Source of the DNA: Phycomyces nitens
Lineage: Eukaryota; Mucoromycota; Mucoromycetes; Mucorales; Phycomycetaceae
Length of the DNA stretch: 64,000 nt
NCBI GenBank assembly: GCA_022702545.1
Contig: JAHRBC010000002.1
Span: forward strand, 1,054,001 to 1,118,000
Direction: 5' to 3'
Shown: positions 12,146-22,664 of the stretch, piece after piece
How the letters are laid out: every line of letters starts with the position of its first letter
How positions within the stretch are numbered: position 1 is the first letter of the stretch
Position numbers and translations under genes: made by a program
The notes under the pieces: model-generated
What the model was told of the DNA's origin: nothing
Seen by the model: only the letters and a program-made list of their open reading frames with translations
Database searches by the model: none

Positions 12146-12957
12146 AATGTTGCAAGACAAGGTGTGTGTGAATAAGGGCAGTATTCTTATTATTTTTTTA
12201 TTTATATAAAGATGATTTATTTATGTGCTTGTAGATATTAATCATTATTGGGAATAACTACTAGACTATATGCGAAAATAGTGACTATCGGTGCTACAAG
12301 TGTCAGGGGAATTATTTTATTTTTATTTTATTTTTATTTTTATTTATTTTTTTGGTCTCCTCGCTCCCCTTTATTTTGGCTGCACCAAGCCACTGTATGA
12401 GAACAAGTCGTTGTAGGCCTACAGATTTTCTCAAGGGGACCAGGTTGCTTATGTTTAGAGGGATTTGGCACGAGTTGGCAGAGACAGGCTAACTCCTATC
12501 TAGATTTTAATATCAACTTTGAAAACACTTGAGCTTATTGGTACTCCTAAGATGTATGCGTGAAACTATATGGCCTAGTTTCCCTGACCCCAACTTGGTC
12601 AAAACAAGCCATCTCTTACATGATAAGTGGTTTTTTTTAAAGAAACCAATTTCTGTCCATCTACAGAGGTGAAACCTTATTCCTCTCTGCAGCCTGTATA
12701 TTCCCATATGTAGTTCGCAGTATTACAAACACCATTTTCACCACGTGAGTCAGATAGTACGCCAGCCAGCTCTAGCACGAGATCCAAGCATGGTTACTCG
12801 TCTTATAGATTGAATCTTTTGGCCCTTGTAACGAACGCACGTTTGGCAAACCAGACCCTCTACAGTATATTCAGCACATGTAGACACACAAAATATATAT
12901 GAAAAATATATATCCAATAATTATCCATGTAATTGGTTTTTGTATACAGATATATTA
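12146..12957. other. upstream region of the WC-2-like gene
   Basis: Holds the promoter of the minus-strand WC-2-like gene, including TATTTATATAAA-type sequence at about 12196-12208 (plus-strand coordinates). A T/A simple-sequence block (TTTTATTTTTATTT repeats) lies at 12316-12352. No further gene seen. Confidence 0.4.
12316..12352. repeat. TTTTA-type simple repeat
   Basis: Tandem TTTTATT/TTTTTATT units of about 37 bp. Simple repeat only. Confidence 0.8.
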
Positions 12958-13025
12958 TTGTGCAGGGGCCATGCTAATATTCTCTGTATCGTTCTAATTC
13001 TAATATGTGACAGAGGTGCAAGCAC
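12958..13025 (-). pseudogene. U6 snRNA pseudogene (5' two-thirds)
   Basis: On the minus strand the sequence begins GTGCTTGCAC. It then carries GAACGATACAGAGA and TTAGCATGGCCCCTGCACAA, the hallmark U6 spliceosomal RNA core (ACAGAGA box, AGC triad and the following conserved segment). Similarity ends abruptly after CCCCTGCACAA. The usual GGATGACAC segment of the U2-pairing and internal-stem-loop region does not follow within the next few hundred bases. The ACAGAGA box is followed by ATATTAGC instead of AGATTAGC, and the 5' stem is degenerate. This is therefore a truncated retro-copy or relic, not a working gene. Some fungal U6 genes have introns, but I found no matching 3' exon nearby. Confidence 0.75.
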
Positions 13026-13731
13026 TTGTCCGCACATATCTGTTATGTACACAGTCAAGCCCATGGAAATTGGCGTTTTCTTGAAAACAATTGGCCCAAA
13101 GTCAAAAATAAAATAAAATATGTCCGCTTTCGAAAAAAAAAATTGTCACGAGTTTAGATTATTTTTGGCCAATTAAATTTGTAACTTTCTAATTCGAGAT
13201 AGAAAAGTGGGAGAAGTGCGTTTTTGTTTAAAGAGGTCAAAAGGATCTAAGCATGGCTTTTACGGTCCAGCTTTCTTCACATTTATAACTGTTCCCTTTT
13301 TATCAGTATTCAGCAGTAATTGGCTATAGATCAATAATAAAAAGCGCTTTAAACAAGGACATTTATATTAAAAAAGTGTCTATTTACTACTATCACTGAC
13401 TTTTATTGAAAAACAGCGATCTTGGGGGACACGAATCCATCTTGGTAAGGAGACAAAGGGGTGTGCGGGCCGGACAATATATTGTGACCATCTTTATGAT
13501 GTCCGGTTTATACGTCTTTAAGACTAGTGATCATTTTGTTAAAAGCACACACTATCCCATCAATAATGTATTTTCATCTCTCGGAAAAATATTAAACAAA
13601 CCATCTTTAAATACTTTGAAACTTGACTGTAATAATATAAAATAATATTTGGAAAACTAAACACATTAACATTGTTGCATGACATGCATAACTTGATAAA
13701 TATTGTTATATGGTTACATCTTTTATTTAAA
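13026..13731. other. intergenic region, nothing recognised
   Basis: AT-rich. A 79-codon plus-strand frame at 13406-13645 has no recognisable motif and I do not call it. Confidence 0.3.
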
Positions 13732-14470
13732 ATGAATTCCAACACTGTTTCGTCTGAGATGTATCCCGTTGAAACACCATTTACATCCCCCGAGAATGGC
13801 TACCATGATAACCAAAGTGTCCTTCAAGCCGTGAATGACTATGTCCTTTCCAACAATTTCACAATCAAGATTAAGGAGGAAAAGTGTCCCATTCTTCATC
13901 TCGCATGTGCAAAACCTGGCGCTTATCGTGACAAGCGCAAAATCAGTAATGAGAAGAGGAAGAAAAGAAAGCACATAAATCTTCTTTCACTGGATGCCCC
14001 TTTTTGTTGAGGCTCTCATTCCAAAAGAATGAGAGATATTTTCAATTGCCTGCTCGTAATGAAAAAGAGCATTACCACAACCACCCCATTACTCCCAAGC
14101 GCTTGGCCTCTTCCCATCAAGGAAGAATATTTCTTTTAACTGCAAAGGATGTCAGAATAGCCAAGATGATGCTGGAGATATACGCAAAGGCTCACCATGT
14201 TCAAGAAGATACAAGTGGCAACATCATTGGTATGAAAAAGCTGAGAATCGGTGACATAAACAATATGAAGTACAATACTACTCGTGGTAACGAAGAAGCC
14301 ATCTATTCAACGACTGTTCTGATCAGAGCTATTGAAAAAAAAAAAGATTTTATGTCCTCTATCAGTTTAACGAAAGAAACAGTCTCACTCACATCTTCTT
14401 CACAAACGATGCAATGGTTAAAAGGGTCCATTGCTTCCCCAAAGTTATGATCATGGATGCCACATATATA
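13732..14470 (+). pseudogene. FAR1/MULE-type transposase, N-terminal remnant
   Basis: From the ATG at 13732 (MNSNTVSS) the reading shows a FAR1-type DNA-binding region: FTSPENGYHDNQSVLQAVNDY, then a basic RDKRKISNEKRKKRKH, then GCPFLLRLSFQKN and EKEHYHNHPITP. The last is the conserved zinc-liganding EHNH-type end of FAR1 domains. The frame shifts near 14000 and again near 14380. It is lost after MIMDATY at about 14470, which corresponds to the first catalytic aspartate segment of MULE transposases. The rest of the DDE domain is absent. This is a truncated, frameshifted relic of a Mutator-like transposase and is different in sequence from the MULE at 20044-22497. Confidence 0.65.
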
Positions 14471-14639
14471 CTCCCACCACAGAAATCACTGCCACATTTG
14501 TTCAATCTCTAATTCCGAAAGACTACACATTAACTTCTTTAACATATATCTTCTGAACAAAGATAGCAAGTATATTAAAACTTTGGTTTTATACTTTGAT
14601 TAACATATATATATTGATAAAACAATAATAAAAAAGAGA
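14471..14639. other. short AT-rich spacer
   Basis: Nothing recognised between the FAR1 remnant and the Tc1/mariner remnant. Confidence 0.3.
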
Positions 14640-15607
14640 TTAATATACAGTGTGGCCACCATGAGCCTTTATTATGGCTCTTACTCTTTCAGGCATACTT
14701 GCGACAAGAGTATACAGTACTTCAGGGTCTAACCGCTCCCGCTCCTGAAAAATACAGGCCTTAAGGTCATTAACATTGTTAATAGACCCCATCCTCTCTT
14801 GAACCTTGGCCTTTAAAGCATGCCAAACATGCTCGATCGGGTTGAGATCTGGACTTTGGGATGGCCAGTAGTCAAATCACTGAATTTCCCAACGATTCTT
14901 CCACCATGTCGTATACGAGCTAGTATGACAGCTGGCCCCATCTTCTTGGAATGTAAACATCGTGTCATGTTCCTCATTCAATTTCTGGTACCATGGATTA
15001 AAGTCCTTGGACAAATAATTGACATAGGCGTCTTGGTCAACAGAGCCTTCAAGAAAAGATAAAGGGCCAAGACCACCAGCCCAGAAACAACCCCATACCA
15101 TGACAGAACCTTTTCCATACTTCTCTGTTGTAAGGGTATGCCTTTCTTGGTGTCTCTCGCCAGGTTTACGTATCACAGATGGGTCAGAATCATTGCCCTT
15201 CACCAAGAATCTTGACACATCTGACCATACCACCCTACTCCAGTCCTCGATGCTAAAGTTGGCCTTAGCTTTAGCCCAACGCAGCCGATTCTTCTTCTGT
15301 TTGATGGTAAGGCTAGGATTTGATACAGGCTTGTAAGATCTGAAGCCTTTTGCTCTTAGATATTTGATAACTTTCTATACAGGCAATGACACCTGCGGCT
15401 GCCAAATTTCCTTGGTTGTATGAAAAACTTTCAAACGGATTCCATCTCACACTCAAGCAAAGACTTGTAACGTCGGTGACACTAAGCTTGTTTGGTCTTC
15501 AGGTCTAGGCTTTGTACTAGTTGTACCGGTTTCTTTCCAACGGTTGATGGTGGTATTAATTGTTGATCGAGGGATGCTCATGTAGTTTGCAATCTCAGTT
15601 GGGGTAT
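14640..15607 (-). pseudogene. Tc1/mariner transposase remnant, cut by a CACTA insertion
   Basis: The minus-strand reading contains, in order, a helix-turn-helix segment (EIANYMSIPRSTINTTINRWK, about 15605-15540), a decayed stretch, then RLRWAKAK, VVWSDVSRF, GSVMVWGCF, FQEDGASCHTS and, after an in-frame TGA at about 14875, DYWPSQSPDLNPIEHVW. The order and spacing match a Tc1-type DDE transposase, with the terminal acidic residue in the NPIE motif. The stop codon at 14640 lies just past the element terminus. CAGTGTGGCCACC at 14648, preceded by TA, is a typical Tc1 terminal repeat. The N-terminal end is lost at 15607, where a CACTA element starts. Inactive by nonsense mutation, frame loss and truncation. 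Confidence 0.8.
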
Positions 15608-15925
15608 CACTACAAAAATTGAGTGGTTTCATTCATAGCAAACTACTATATTATCTTACCATTAGTAGACTGAAGTTAAACATAATAAACTTTTTTATTT
15701 TTGACGGCGATTATAGTATTCAATATGCTCTATTGGATAGAATAATAAAGTAGAGCCTTTTAGATATGATATTTGTTTGTGATTTATTTCTACTTCTTGT
15801 AACTATATTGTGAAATTAATTGTAGTAGAAATAATAAACAAATCAATTATTATCATAGTTATTCTCATAAGAAGGAAGAGAAATATTACCAGTATGCTTG
15901 CAAGTAAATAAGTTGACTGAAAATA

Positions 15926-16246
15926 ATGAATTGTCTTGTAGTTTTATTGTTATTTAACAGCATTGTGTACACTCTTGTTCTATATCTAGACATCTTTTTC
16001 AACCTAATAAACTATAAATTACAAAGATATGAAAATGATGGCAGGCATATTCTTTTGGATTATCATTTTTATTGCCCGCATTTTATCAGGGTCAAACAGC
16101 CTTTTAATACAAAGTATTTGTTTTTCCTTTTTATTTTTTATATTCTTTTGTGCCTAAATATTACCGCAAAATACTCTGGTAATTATTTTTTTTCTTTCTC
16201 TTGTAAATATATTTTTTACTCAATATATTTTATTATTCATAGGTAA
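15926..16246 (+). other. 106-codon open frame in the CACTA subterminal region (copy 1)
   Basis: Codes for a very hydrophobic 106-aa sequence (start MNCLVVLLLFNS, end SIYFIIHR). It differs at a single residue from the copy at 18217-18537 and recurs, truncated by a stop after 86 codons, at 47426-47686. It lies in the subterminal part of the CACTA family. The open frame may be a by-product of AT-rich repeat sequence; coding is not shown. Confidence 0.3.
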
Positions 16247-17108
16247 CTGCTTATAAATATATTATGGGGCTCTCTATTGTACTTGGCTGTATATTCAAAG
16301 GTAAGATCATATTATGCTAAAGCTATTTTTTATTAACTAAATCACTCTTTTATATATAGCTGCAAATTCTATTTTTCTATTTCTCAATATAATATTTTGG
16401 TAAACCTTTTATATTATAAATATGTCCTCTTTAATAACATCTATCAGAGATGTCTTGCTATGCTCTTATATGGATTCCCGATTGAAATTATCTGGCCATT
16501 CCAATGACTATATCTTGTAAGTAAACCAATATTGTAGTATTATATATTGCCTATCTACAAATATTAACATATATCTATTAGAAAATAATCATTTGTTAGT
16601 ATATTACAGAGAGTCTATCAAATGTTCTGTTTATTAGATTAAAAATGTAAGTATAAGAATGAATGGTTTATATAAAAATTATTTACTAACAATCTTCTCT
16701 TTTACTTTTAGACAGTATTGGCTTTCTCTCAGCTAGGTAAGTATCCTGGCTCTATTAAGAACCAGTTCATAGTGCCGACCAAGAAATATCAATTGGTAGA
16801 ATAGATATAACAAAGAAATAATCTAGAGACTAGAATATATAGTGCAAATGTATTTTTTTATCAAATAAAACGAAAAATAAATTTTTTCAGAATCTATTTG
16901 AAGTATTTGGTGGAATAGAGATATTAAAAGGGTCGATAGAAAATAAAGTGAGACTGTGACGTGTGGTTTTTAATGAGAGATTTTGAATAGTGCTTTTTAG
17001 ACCAGTTGTTTAGGATGATATTTTCTATCTCTTTTATATCTTCTTGTGGATAAACTATCTTTCTGTTATTCCTGCATCTTCCTGTTCTCTTCCAAGAGGA
17101 CTTCTTTA

Positions 17109-18855
17109 CACTACAAAAGTCTAAGGGTATTATGTAGATAAAACTTATAAAATAAGCTACTTAATTGTATAGTTTTACTATTCTTTTGGTAATATATAAT
17201 CGTGATCTGTAGTAGACTAAAAAGATATGGGGGTGAACTGAATCATCCTACCTACTGGTATACAAGAATCCAATGTAGAATATTTAAATGCCCTCAAACA
17301 GTGCAAAACTTAAATATACATTGTAGCCACAATATATTCCTAGTCGATCTACCCTTTTTTGCATTGTATTTTACAATACACAGACAGTTTGTGTCAGGGG
17401 AGATTGACCACTTACAAACAACCAGTTTTATCTTTCATTATATTTTATAGTGGGTTTTATAATATGTTTTAACAGTCCATCAAGGATGATTGTAGACTAT
17501 TGCAAGGTAATTGTAGTTATTCTATGCAAACAAGCCTCTCTGGTTTGTTGTTTTTTTTGGAGCAATAGATTCTGAAAATTTTTATTTTTTGTTTTATTTG
17601 ATAAAAAATACATTTGCGCTATATATTCTAGTCTCTAGATTATTTCTTTGGTATATCTATTCTACCAATTGATATTTCTTGGTCGGCACCATCAACTGGT
17701 TCTTAATAGAGCCAGGATACTTACCTAGCTGAGAGAAAGCCAATACTGTCTAAAAGTAAAAGAGAAGATTGTTAGTAAATTATTTTTATATAAATCATTC
17801 ATTCTTATACTTACATTTTTAATATAATAAACAGAACATTTGATAGACTCTCTGTAATATACCAATAAATGATTATTGTCTAATAGATATATATTAATAT
17901 TTGTAGATAAACAATATGTAATACTAAAGTATTAGTTTACTTACAAGATATAGCCATTGGAATGGCCAGATAATTTCAATCGGGTATCCATATAAGAGCA
18001 TAGCAAGATGTCTGTGATAGATGTTATTAAAGAGGACATATTTATAATATAAAAGGTTTACCAGAATATTATATTGAGATGGATAGAAAAATAGAATTTG
18101 CAGCTATATATAAAAGAGTGATTTGGTTAATAAAGAATAGCTTTAGCATAATATGATCTTACCTTTGGATATACAGCCAAGTGCAATAGAGAGCCCCATA
18201 ATATATTTATAAGCAGTTACCTATGAATAATAAAATATATTGAGTAAAAAATATATTTACAAGAGAAAGAAAAAAAATAATTACCAGAGTATTTTGTGGT
18301 AATATTTAGGCACAAAAGAATATAAAAAATAAAAAGGAAAAACAAATACTTTGTATTAAAAGGCTGTTTGACCCTGATAAAATGCGGGCAATAAAAATGA
18401 TAATCCAAAAGAATATGCCTGCCATCATTTTCATATCTTTGTAATTTATAGTTTATTAGGTTGAAAAAGATGTCTAGATATAGAACAAGAGTGTACACAA
18501 TGCTGTTAAATAATAATAAAACTACAAGACAATTCATTATCTTCAGTCAACTTATTTACTTGCAAGCATACAGGTCATATTTCTCTTCCTTCTTATGAGA
18601 ATAAACATGATAATAATTGATTTGTTTATTATTTCTACTCCAATTAATTTAATGATATAGTTACAAGAAGTAGAAATAAATCACAAACAAATATGACATC
18701 TAAAAGGCTCTACTTTATTATTCTATCCAATAGAACATATTGAATAATATAATCGCCATCAAAAATAAAAAAGTTTATTATGTTTAACTTCAGTCTACTA
18801 ATGGTAAGATAATATAGTAGTTTGCTATGAATGAAACCACTCAATTTTTGTAGTG
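17109..18855 (+). mobile_element. non-autonomous CACTA element N2, end-to-end
   Basis: Begins CACTACAAAAGTCTAAGG and ends CAATTTTTGTAGTG, the same termini as the autonomous element at 46255-52807. Its left about 1.47 kb matches 46255-47735 and its last about 200 bp match 52605-52807. The two transposition genes between are missing, so it is a 1.75-kb deletion derivative. The 3-bp flanks (TTA, AAT) do not match, so no TSD is seen. Confidence 0.82.
18217..18537 (-). other. 106-codon open frame in the CACTA subterminal region (copy 2)
   Basis: Inverted copy of the frame at 15926-16246 with one amino-acid difference (Ala to Thr near residue 81). Same caveat: possible by-product of a conserved non-coding terminus. 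Confidence 0.3.
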
Positions 18856-19421
18856 AATTACTACATTGTCCGCTTTGATTTAGGGAAGTGCATTGGCTCT
18901 TGTCATTATTGGCATTAGTGATGCTTCCGATATATGACTGCCTTTATATGCCCTGACTCTTTTATTTCTAAGTCAGGTTTCCTGGAACCTTGATATTGCA
19001 AATACGACACTATTGCTCAAAAAAAAAATAACAAACCAGGGAGGCTTGTTTGCATAGAATAACTACAATTAGCTTGCAATAGTCTACAATCATTGATGGA
19101 CTGTTAAAACATACTATAAAACCCACTATAAAATATAATGAAAGATAAAACTGGTTGTTTGTAAGTGGCCAATCTCCCCTGACACAAACTGTCTGTGTAT
19201 CATAAAATACAATGCAAAAAAGGGTAGATCAACTAGGAATATATTGTGGCTACAATTTATATTTAAGTTTTGTGCTGTTTGAGGGCATTTAAATATTCTA
19301 CATTAGATTCTTGTGCACCAGTAGGTAGGATGATTCAGTTCACCCCATATCTTTTTAGTCTACTACAGATCACGATTATATATTACCAAAAGCATAGTAA
19401 AACTATACAATTAAGTAGCTT

Positions 19422-19801
19422 TGTTGTATCCAACATAATTGTAGATTGAAACATTAACATAAATTACCAATATTGAAACATATTGAATAACCGACCTACT
19501 GGAAGTGCACTAAAGAGTGTACCTTTCCAAATACATTATTCATATGTAAAGACACACTAACAACTAGTACTAATACACTAGTTAATAGTACTAAGTAAAA
19601 CAACAAGTCATAACTAATAGTTGGTAGAGAGAACAGACATTACATGATATCATCATATCATCACCAGCACTCATCTCAATGTCTATATAAACGCACAATA
19701 CGAATAGCAATAGTCTTCATCTTATTCACAAATTCTTTCTCTCTCAATAAACAAAGTCTCACTGTACTCTTGTCTGTGCTTTGTTTTCCTCTGATTTAAC
19801 A
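19422..19801 (+). repeat. LTR-like sequence (possible 5' LTR or solo LTR)
   Basis: Starts TGTTGTATCCAACA exactly where the CACTA N1 homology stops and ends GATTTAACA. It contains CTATATAAACGC at about 19684, a TATA-type promoter, and AATAAACAAAG near 19747, a polyadenylation-like motif. It shares ACAAAGTCTCAC with the LTR at 40737. No TSD or second copy was found, so the right border is tentative. The terminal CTGATTTAACAG could alternatively be an intron acceptor. Confidence 0.4.
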
Positions 19802-20043
19802 GGTCAATATGAAGAATTGATTCATATCCATAGTCCTGACAATGATATAGATTATGCTCTCAATGGTAAAGACTTTATTTTTGATTGTTAATTTGAGTTT
19901 AATAATAATATTCCTGTGGTAAAACCACCATAGTATAATAATTTATTATGGGATAACAAAAGCTACATAGTGAAATCTACTCAAGTAGATTTAAACTAAG
20001 CTACCAATTATTATCATATTAGCACTCAGCCAGATACTTAAAC

Positions 20044-22497
20044 GCATCTCCTTATTTTTCCTTGATCGCTATCTGAATTTCGAGGAATAATAGGAATGTG
20101 TGACAGTGTTTACTTTTTCAAATTCTTATATTATTATTTATATTTATTCATATACCTCTTTCAAAATAAACGTTTTTATTATTATATTATAGAATTGATT
20201 TTATTATCGTTGGGTATTTATATTTCTAAAGTATGAAGGATTTGCATTTTTCAAATCATCAAAATGCTTCATTGCATCCATTAGCAATCTAGTCATCATC
20301 TCTACTTTTTCAAGATCTACCCCTGAGATTCTTCTCAATGTCTCCAAATCTTCTTGTTGATGGTGCCATATTGCTGAACTAGTTATAGCATGCTGAAAGA
20401 TAGAGTTGACATTGTTGGCTTTGTCATTATTCACATCACTACTTGTCTCAATTGCTTGGTCTACTGCAGTTTCTGTACTTTCAGACGTCTGGTTTTGTTG
20501 TTGCAAGTTTATACGGGTTTGTTCTTGCTGTTCAATGTATCCCAATGCAACTTTACTATATTTTTTCAGCAAAAACATATGCTTGCATGGTATTTGCCGA
20601 CGGAAAAAGCTTGGGCATGAACATTTTTGGATCAAATTGCTCGAAATTATGATTGTATACCATATAGACTCTGACGAAAATGACCGGATTTGCCACTTAC
20701 CATTAGAATCATCCATACTATTACTAATCCCACCCAAAGGGTTTATGATCATAGAAGGGAGTATGTCATCTTGAATCTGGGAGGCAGCAAAGGAGTTTTT
20801 TGTGAGCTCGTTCTCAACAGGACCCATTCTTCCATTGTTGAAGTGTAAGCACTCAACCTCTTGTTCATAGAAGAACTCAACATCGTTGGTCAAGATGAAT
20901 ATGAGGCGATCCAATCTTCTGATTCTGGCGCAATTAAAGTAAATAACCTTCAACTGATTATGCCACGATTCAATATAGTTGTTGGTTAAATATCTCTGGT
21001 GCTGTTTGTGAACATAAGGGCGTCCCCATCTCCTCAACAATTCTTCAGTGACTGTCCATTTTCTTTCAAAGTAATGAAGAAATTTGGGTTGACTTTGGAT
21101 ATTTTGTTTGAAAGCAGCAATTTTTGTCAAAAAAACTGTTTCATCTGACTCAACAAGTATGTCTTTCAGATCAGTCTTCAGTTGTCTTTTGTATGATCCA
21201 AGCTGTTGTGTTGTATACGAGCCATCCAACTTGACCTTACTATCCAAATTGTTCTGCCAGGCATGAAGAACATGGAATTCACAGTAGTGAATTGTTGTCT
21301 GAGGTAATGCTGCTTTAATTGCATTGACTTCAGCAATACAGTAATCAATTGTGATATTGAGTGGTGAAAAGTTACTGCTTTGACGAAGATGCACAAGCCA
21401 TTGGTTGATTGGTCCAACTGTCTGGTCATTTGTCACCATGTATGCAACAGGGTAGCCTTTACCAGTTTGTGGATGTCTGGTAACCAAGGAATACATGACT
21501 TCCATACTTCTTGATGAAATACCATGTGTGGCGTCGAGCCAAAAAGACTGGCACATGCTGATTATGGTTACTTGTGTGGGTGATTGGAACCCAAAAGCAA
21601 AGAGATTCTGATTACTAGAGTACAGGGAAATGTTTCCAGTAAAAACTGTATAGCTCTGAGAAAGAAGCTTTTCATTTAACCAGATTGCTACTGAAGTGTT
21701 TTCATCTGAATCAAACATATAGAGCAATGTCTTCATCTATATTTTGTATAAATATCATTAAATCTAACCTCTTGTATGTGCTATTATTAACGAACCTTTC
21801 TCATTCTATTATAAATTTCTTCATAATTAGGCTTTCTGGTACCAACACCCCAGTTTTCAATCTGTCTAAGTGTGGATATCCTTGTATTTCTACAGTTGCT
21901 TCCACTTCTCAACTGATCCTCAATAATTCTGATTGCCTCAGAAGGCAAAGGCAAGGTTCTTATTTCCTGGCTCTCTCCAGGAACATGGTTGGTATGATCT
22001 TTTGTCATACAAAAGGTAACAATTGAAGTATTGTTAAACTGCTTGATTCTCAAAGCAGCTGTACAACCACATGTCTTTGTATCTTTTTATGCTAGACGGA
22101 CTTGTCGCTTAGACTGGTATTTTCCAGCACGATGGCATTGCTTTGTCTCTCCAAAGACCAAGGTTGGATCCGTAAGTTTTCTATTTACTATCCACTTTGT
22201 TGAGCACAGTGTATTCATTCGGCTAAGACACTGCTCCCATTCATTTGCTTTTACTGAGATTGTTGTATTCAAAGGAAGCATCTTAATGCCTTCAATGGAG
22301 GAGTTGATTAAAGCATTTTGAATGTTTGAGACGTTATAGATAATGGTGTTGGTAGACATTTTTGAATAAATAATTCGAGAAAGAAAAATATAAAAAATAA
22401 ATTGAGAAAAAATAACTAGGTACTCAGCCAAGCCTCCTCTGAAAAAGCCACTATTCCTCGAAATTCAGATAGCGATTGAGGAAAAATAAGGAGATGC
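20044..22497 (-). mobile_element. Mutator-like element (MULE), 2454 bp, 46-bp TIRs, 8-bp TSD
   Basis: Termini begin GCATCTCCTTATTTTTCC on both ends in inverted orientation, with only two mismatches over 46 bp. ACTTAAAC at 20036-20043 and 22498-22505 is an 8-bp duplication. The uninterrupted target exists in the 3' LTR at about 39759-39775. One transposase gene fills the element on the minus strand. Confidence 0.9.
20204..22359 (-). pseudogene. MULE transposase with SWIM zinc finger; one in-frame stop
   Basis: Start ATG at 22359 (MSTNTIIY). Exon 1 is 22359-21796, then a 59-nt intron (GTTCGT...ATAG, 21795-21737) and exon 2 at 21736-20204, 698 codons in total. A single in-frame TAA lies at about 22087-22089, right before a Cys-rich KDTKTCGCTA segment of the N-terminal DNA-binding domain. 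Exon 2 carries the MULE DDE core: FWLDATHGIS (first Asp), ITIDYCIAEVNAIKAALP (second Asp) and the CEFHVLHAWQ segment. The SWIM finger CSCPSFFRRQIPCKHMFLL follows about 200 residues later. Its role is cut-and-paste transposition of this element. Apart from the nonsense codon the gene looks intact, so recent inactivation, readthrough or a base error are all possible. Its N-terminus differs from the FAR1 remnant at 13732. Confidence 0.85.
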
Positions 22498-22521
22498 ACT
22501 TAAACACAAATTCTAGAATAT

Positions 22522-22658
22522 ACAGAAATTTAGTTTCTCTTTTACTTTGGAAATAAATTACAAGTAAAATTGACATATTGTGTTTTGATTAATTTTGCTA
22601 CACTTTTTTCAATTTCTAAATTTCTTTTCATACCTGTAAAACGAAACTAAATTTCTGT
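22522..22658 (+). promoter_or_regulatory. 16-nt inverted complementarity between LTR and leader of element 1
   Basis: ACAGAAATTTAGTTTC in the LTR (22522-22537) is the exact reverse complement of GAAACTAAATTTCTGT in the leader (22643-22658), 6 nt upstream of the gag ATG. The RNA can form a long hairpin hiding the start region, or serve as a self-primer as in Tf1-type elements. Immediately after the LTR (22603) there is no obvious tRNA-complementary primer site. The pairing site is 40 nt from the LTR end, which is not the usual place. Confidence 0.5.
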
Positions 22659-22664
22659 GATAAT

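Larger units (their letters stand above)
16899..19009. mobile_element. solo LTR with 5-bp TSD, itself split by a CACTA insertion
   Basis: Sequence foreign to the surrounding CACTA copy begins TGAAGTATTTGG at 16899 and ends ATACGACA at 19009. It is bounded by CTATT at 16894-16898 and at 19010-19014. With the nested CACTA (17109-18855) removed it is about 364 bp, begins TG, ends CA and has a 5-bp duplication: a solo LTR. The host CACTA sequence is collinear across it. No second copy of this LTR occurs in the window, so its parent family is unknown. Confidence 0.75.
15608..19421 (-). mobile_element. non-autonomous CACTA element N1 (inverted, interrupted and 3'-truncated)
   Basis: The left boundary at 15608 reads CACTACAAAAATTGAG, the inverted form of the right terminus of the complete CACTA element that ends at 52807. 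Sequence collinear with that family runs 15608-16898 and resumes at 19010-19421, where it breaks off about 55 bp before the expected other end. The gap is a solo LTR insertion. No transposase sequence lies inside, so this is an internal-deletion derivative. It interrupts the Tc1 remnant. The far end was lost where an LTR-like sequence begins at 19422. Confidence 0.75.
19915..22602 (+). repeat. 5' LTR of element 1, split by the MULE
   Basis: 19915-20043 and 22506-22602 join to 226 bp, the same length as the 3' LTR. It contains a perfect palindrome with 9-bp arms at 19973-19992 (AAATCTACT-CA-AGTAGATTT) and a second near-palindrome around 19929-19952. Transcription probably starts in the 22510-22525 region, below CTTAAAC. 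Confidence 0.88.

Noticed and set aside
13406..13645. 79-codon plus-strand frame
   Set aside because: No motif, no promoter or splice context, AT-rich neighbourhood.
17202..17450. 82-codon frame repeated at 46348-46596 as a possible gene
   Set aside because: It lies in the left subterminal repeat of the CACTA family. Its recurrence is explained by the shared repeat, and the sequence has no protein-like features.
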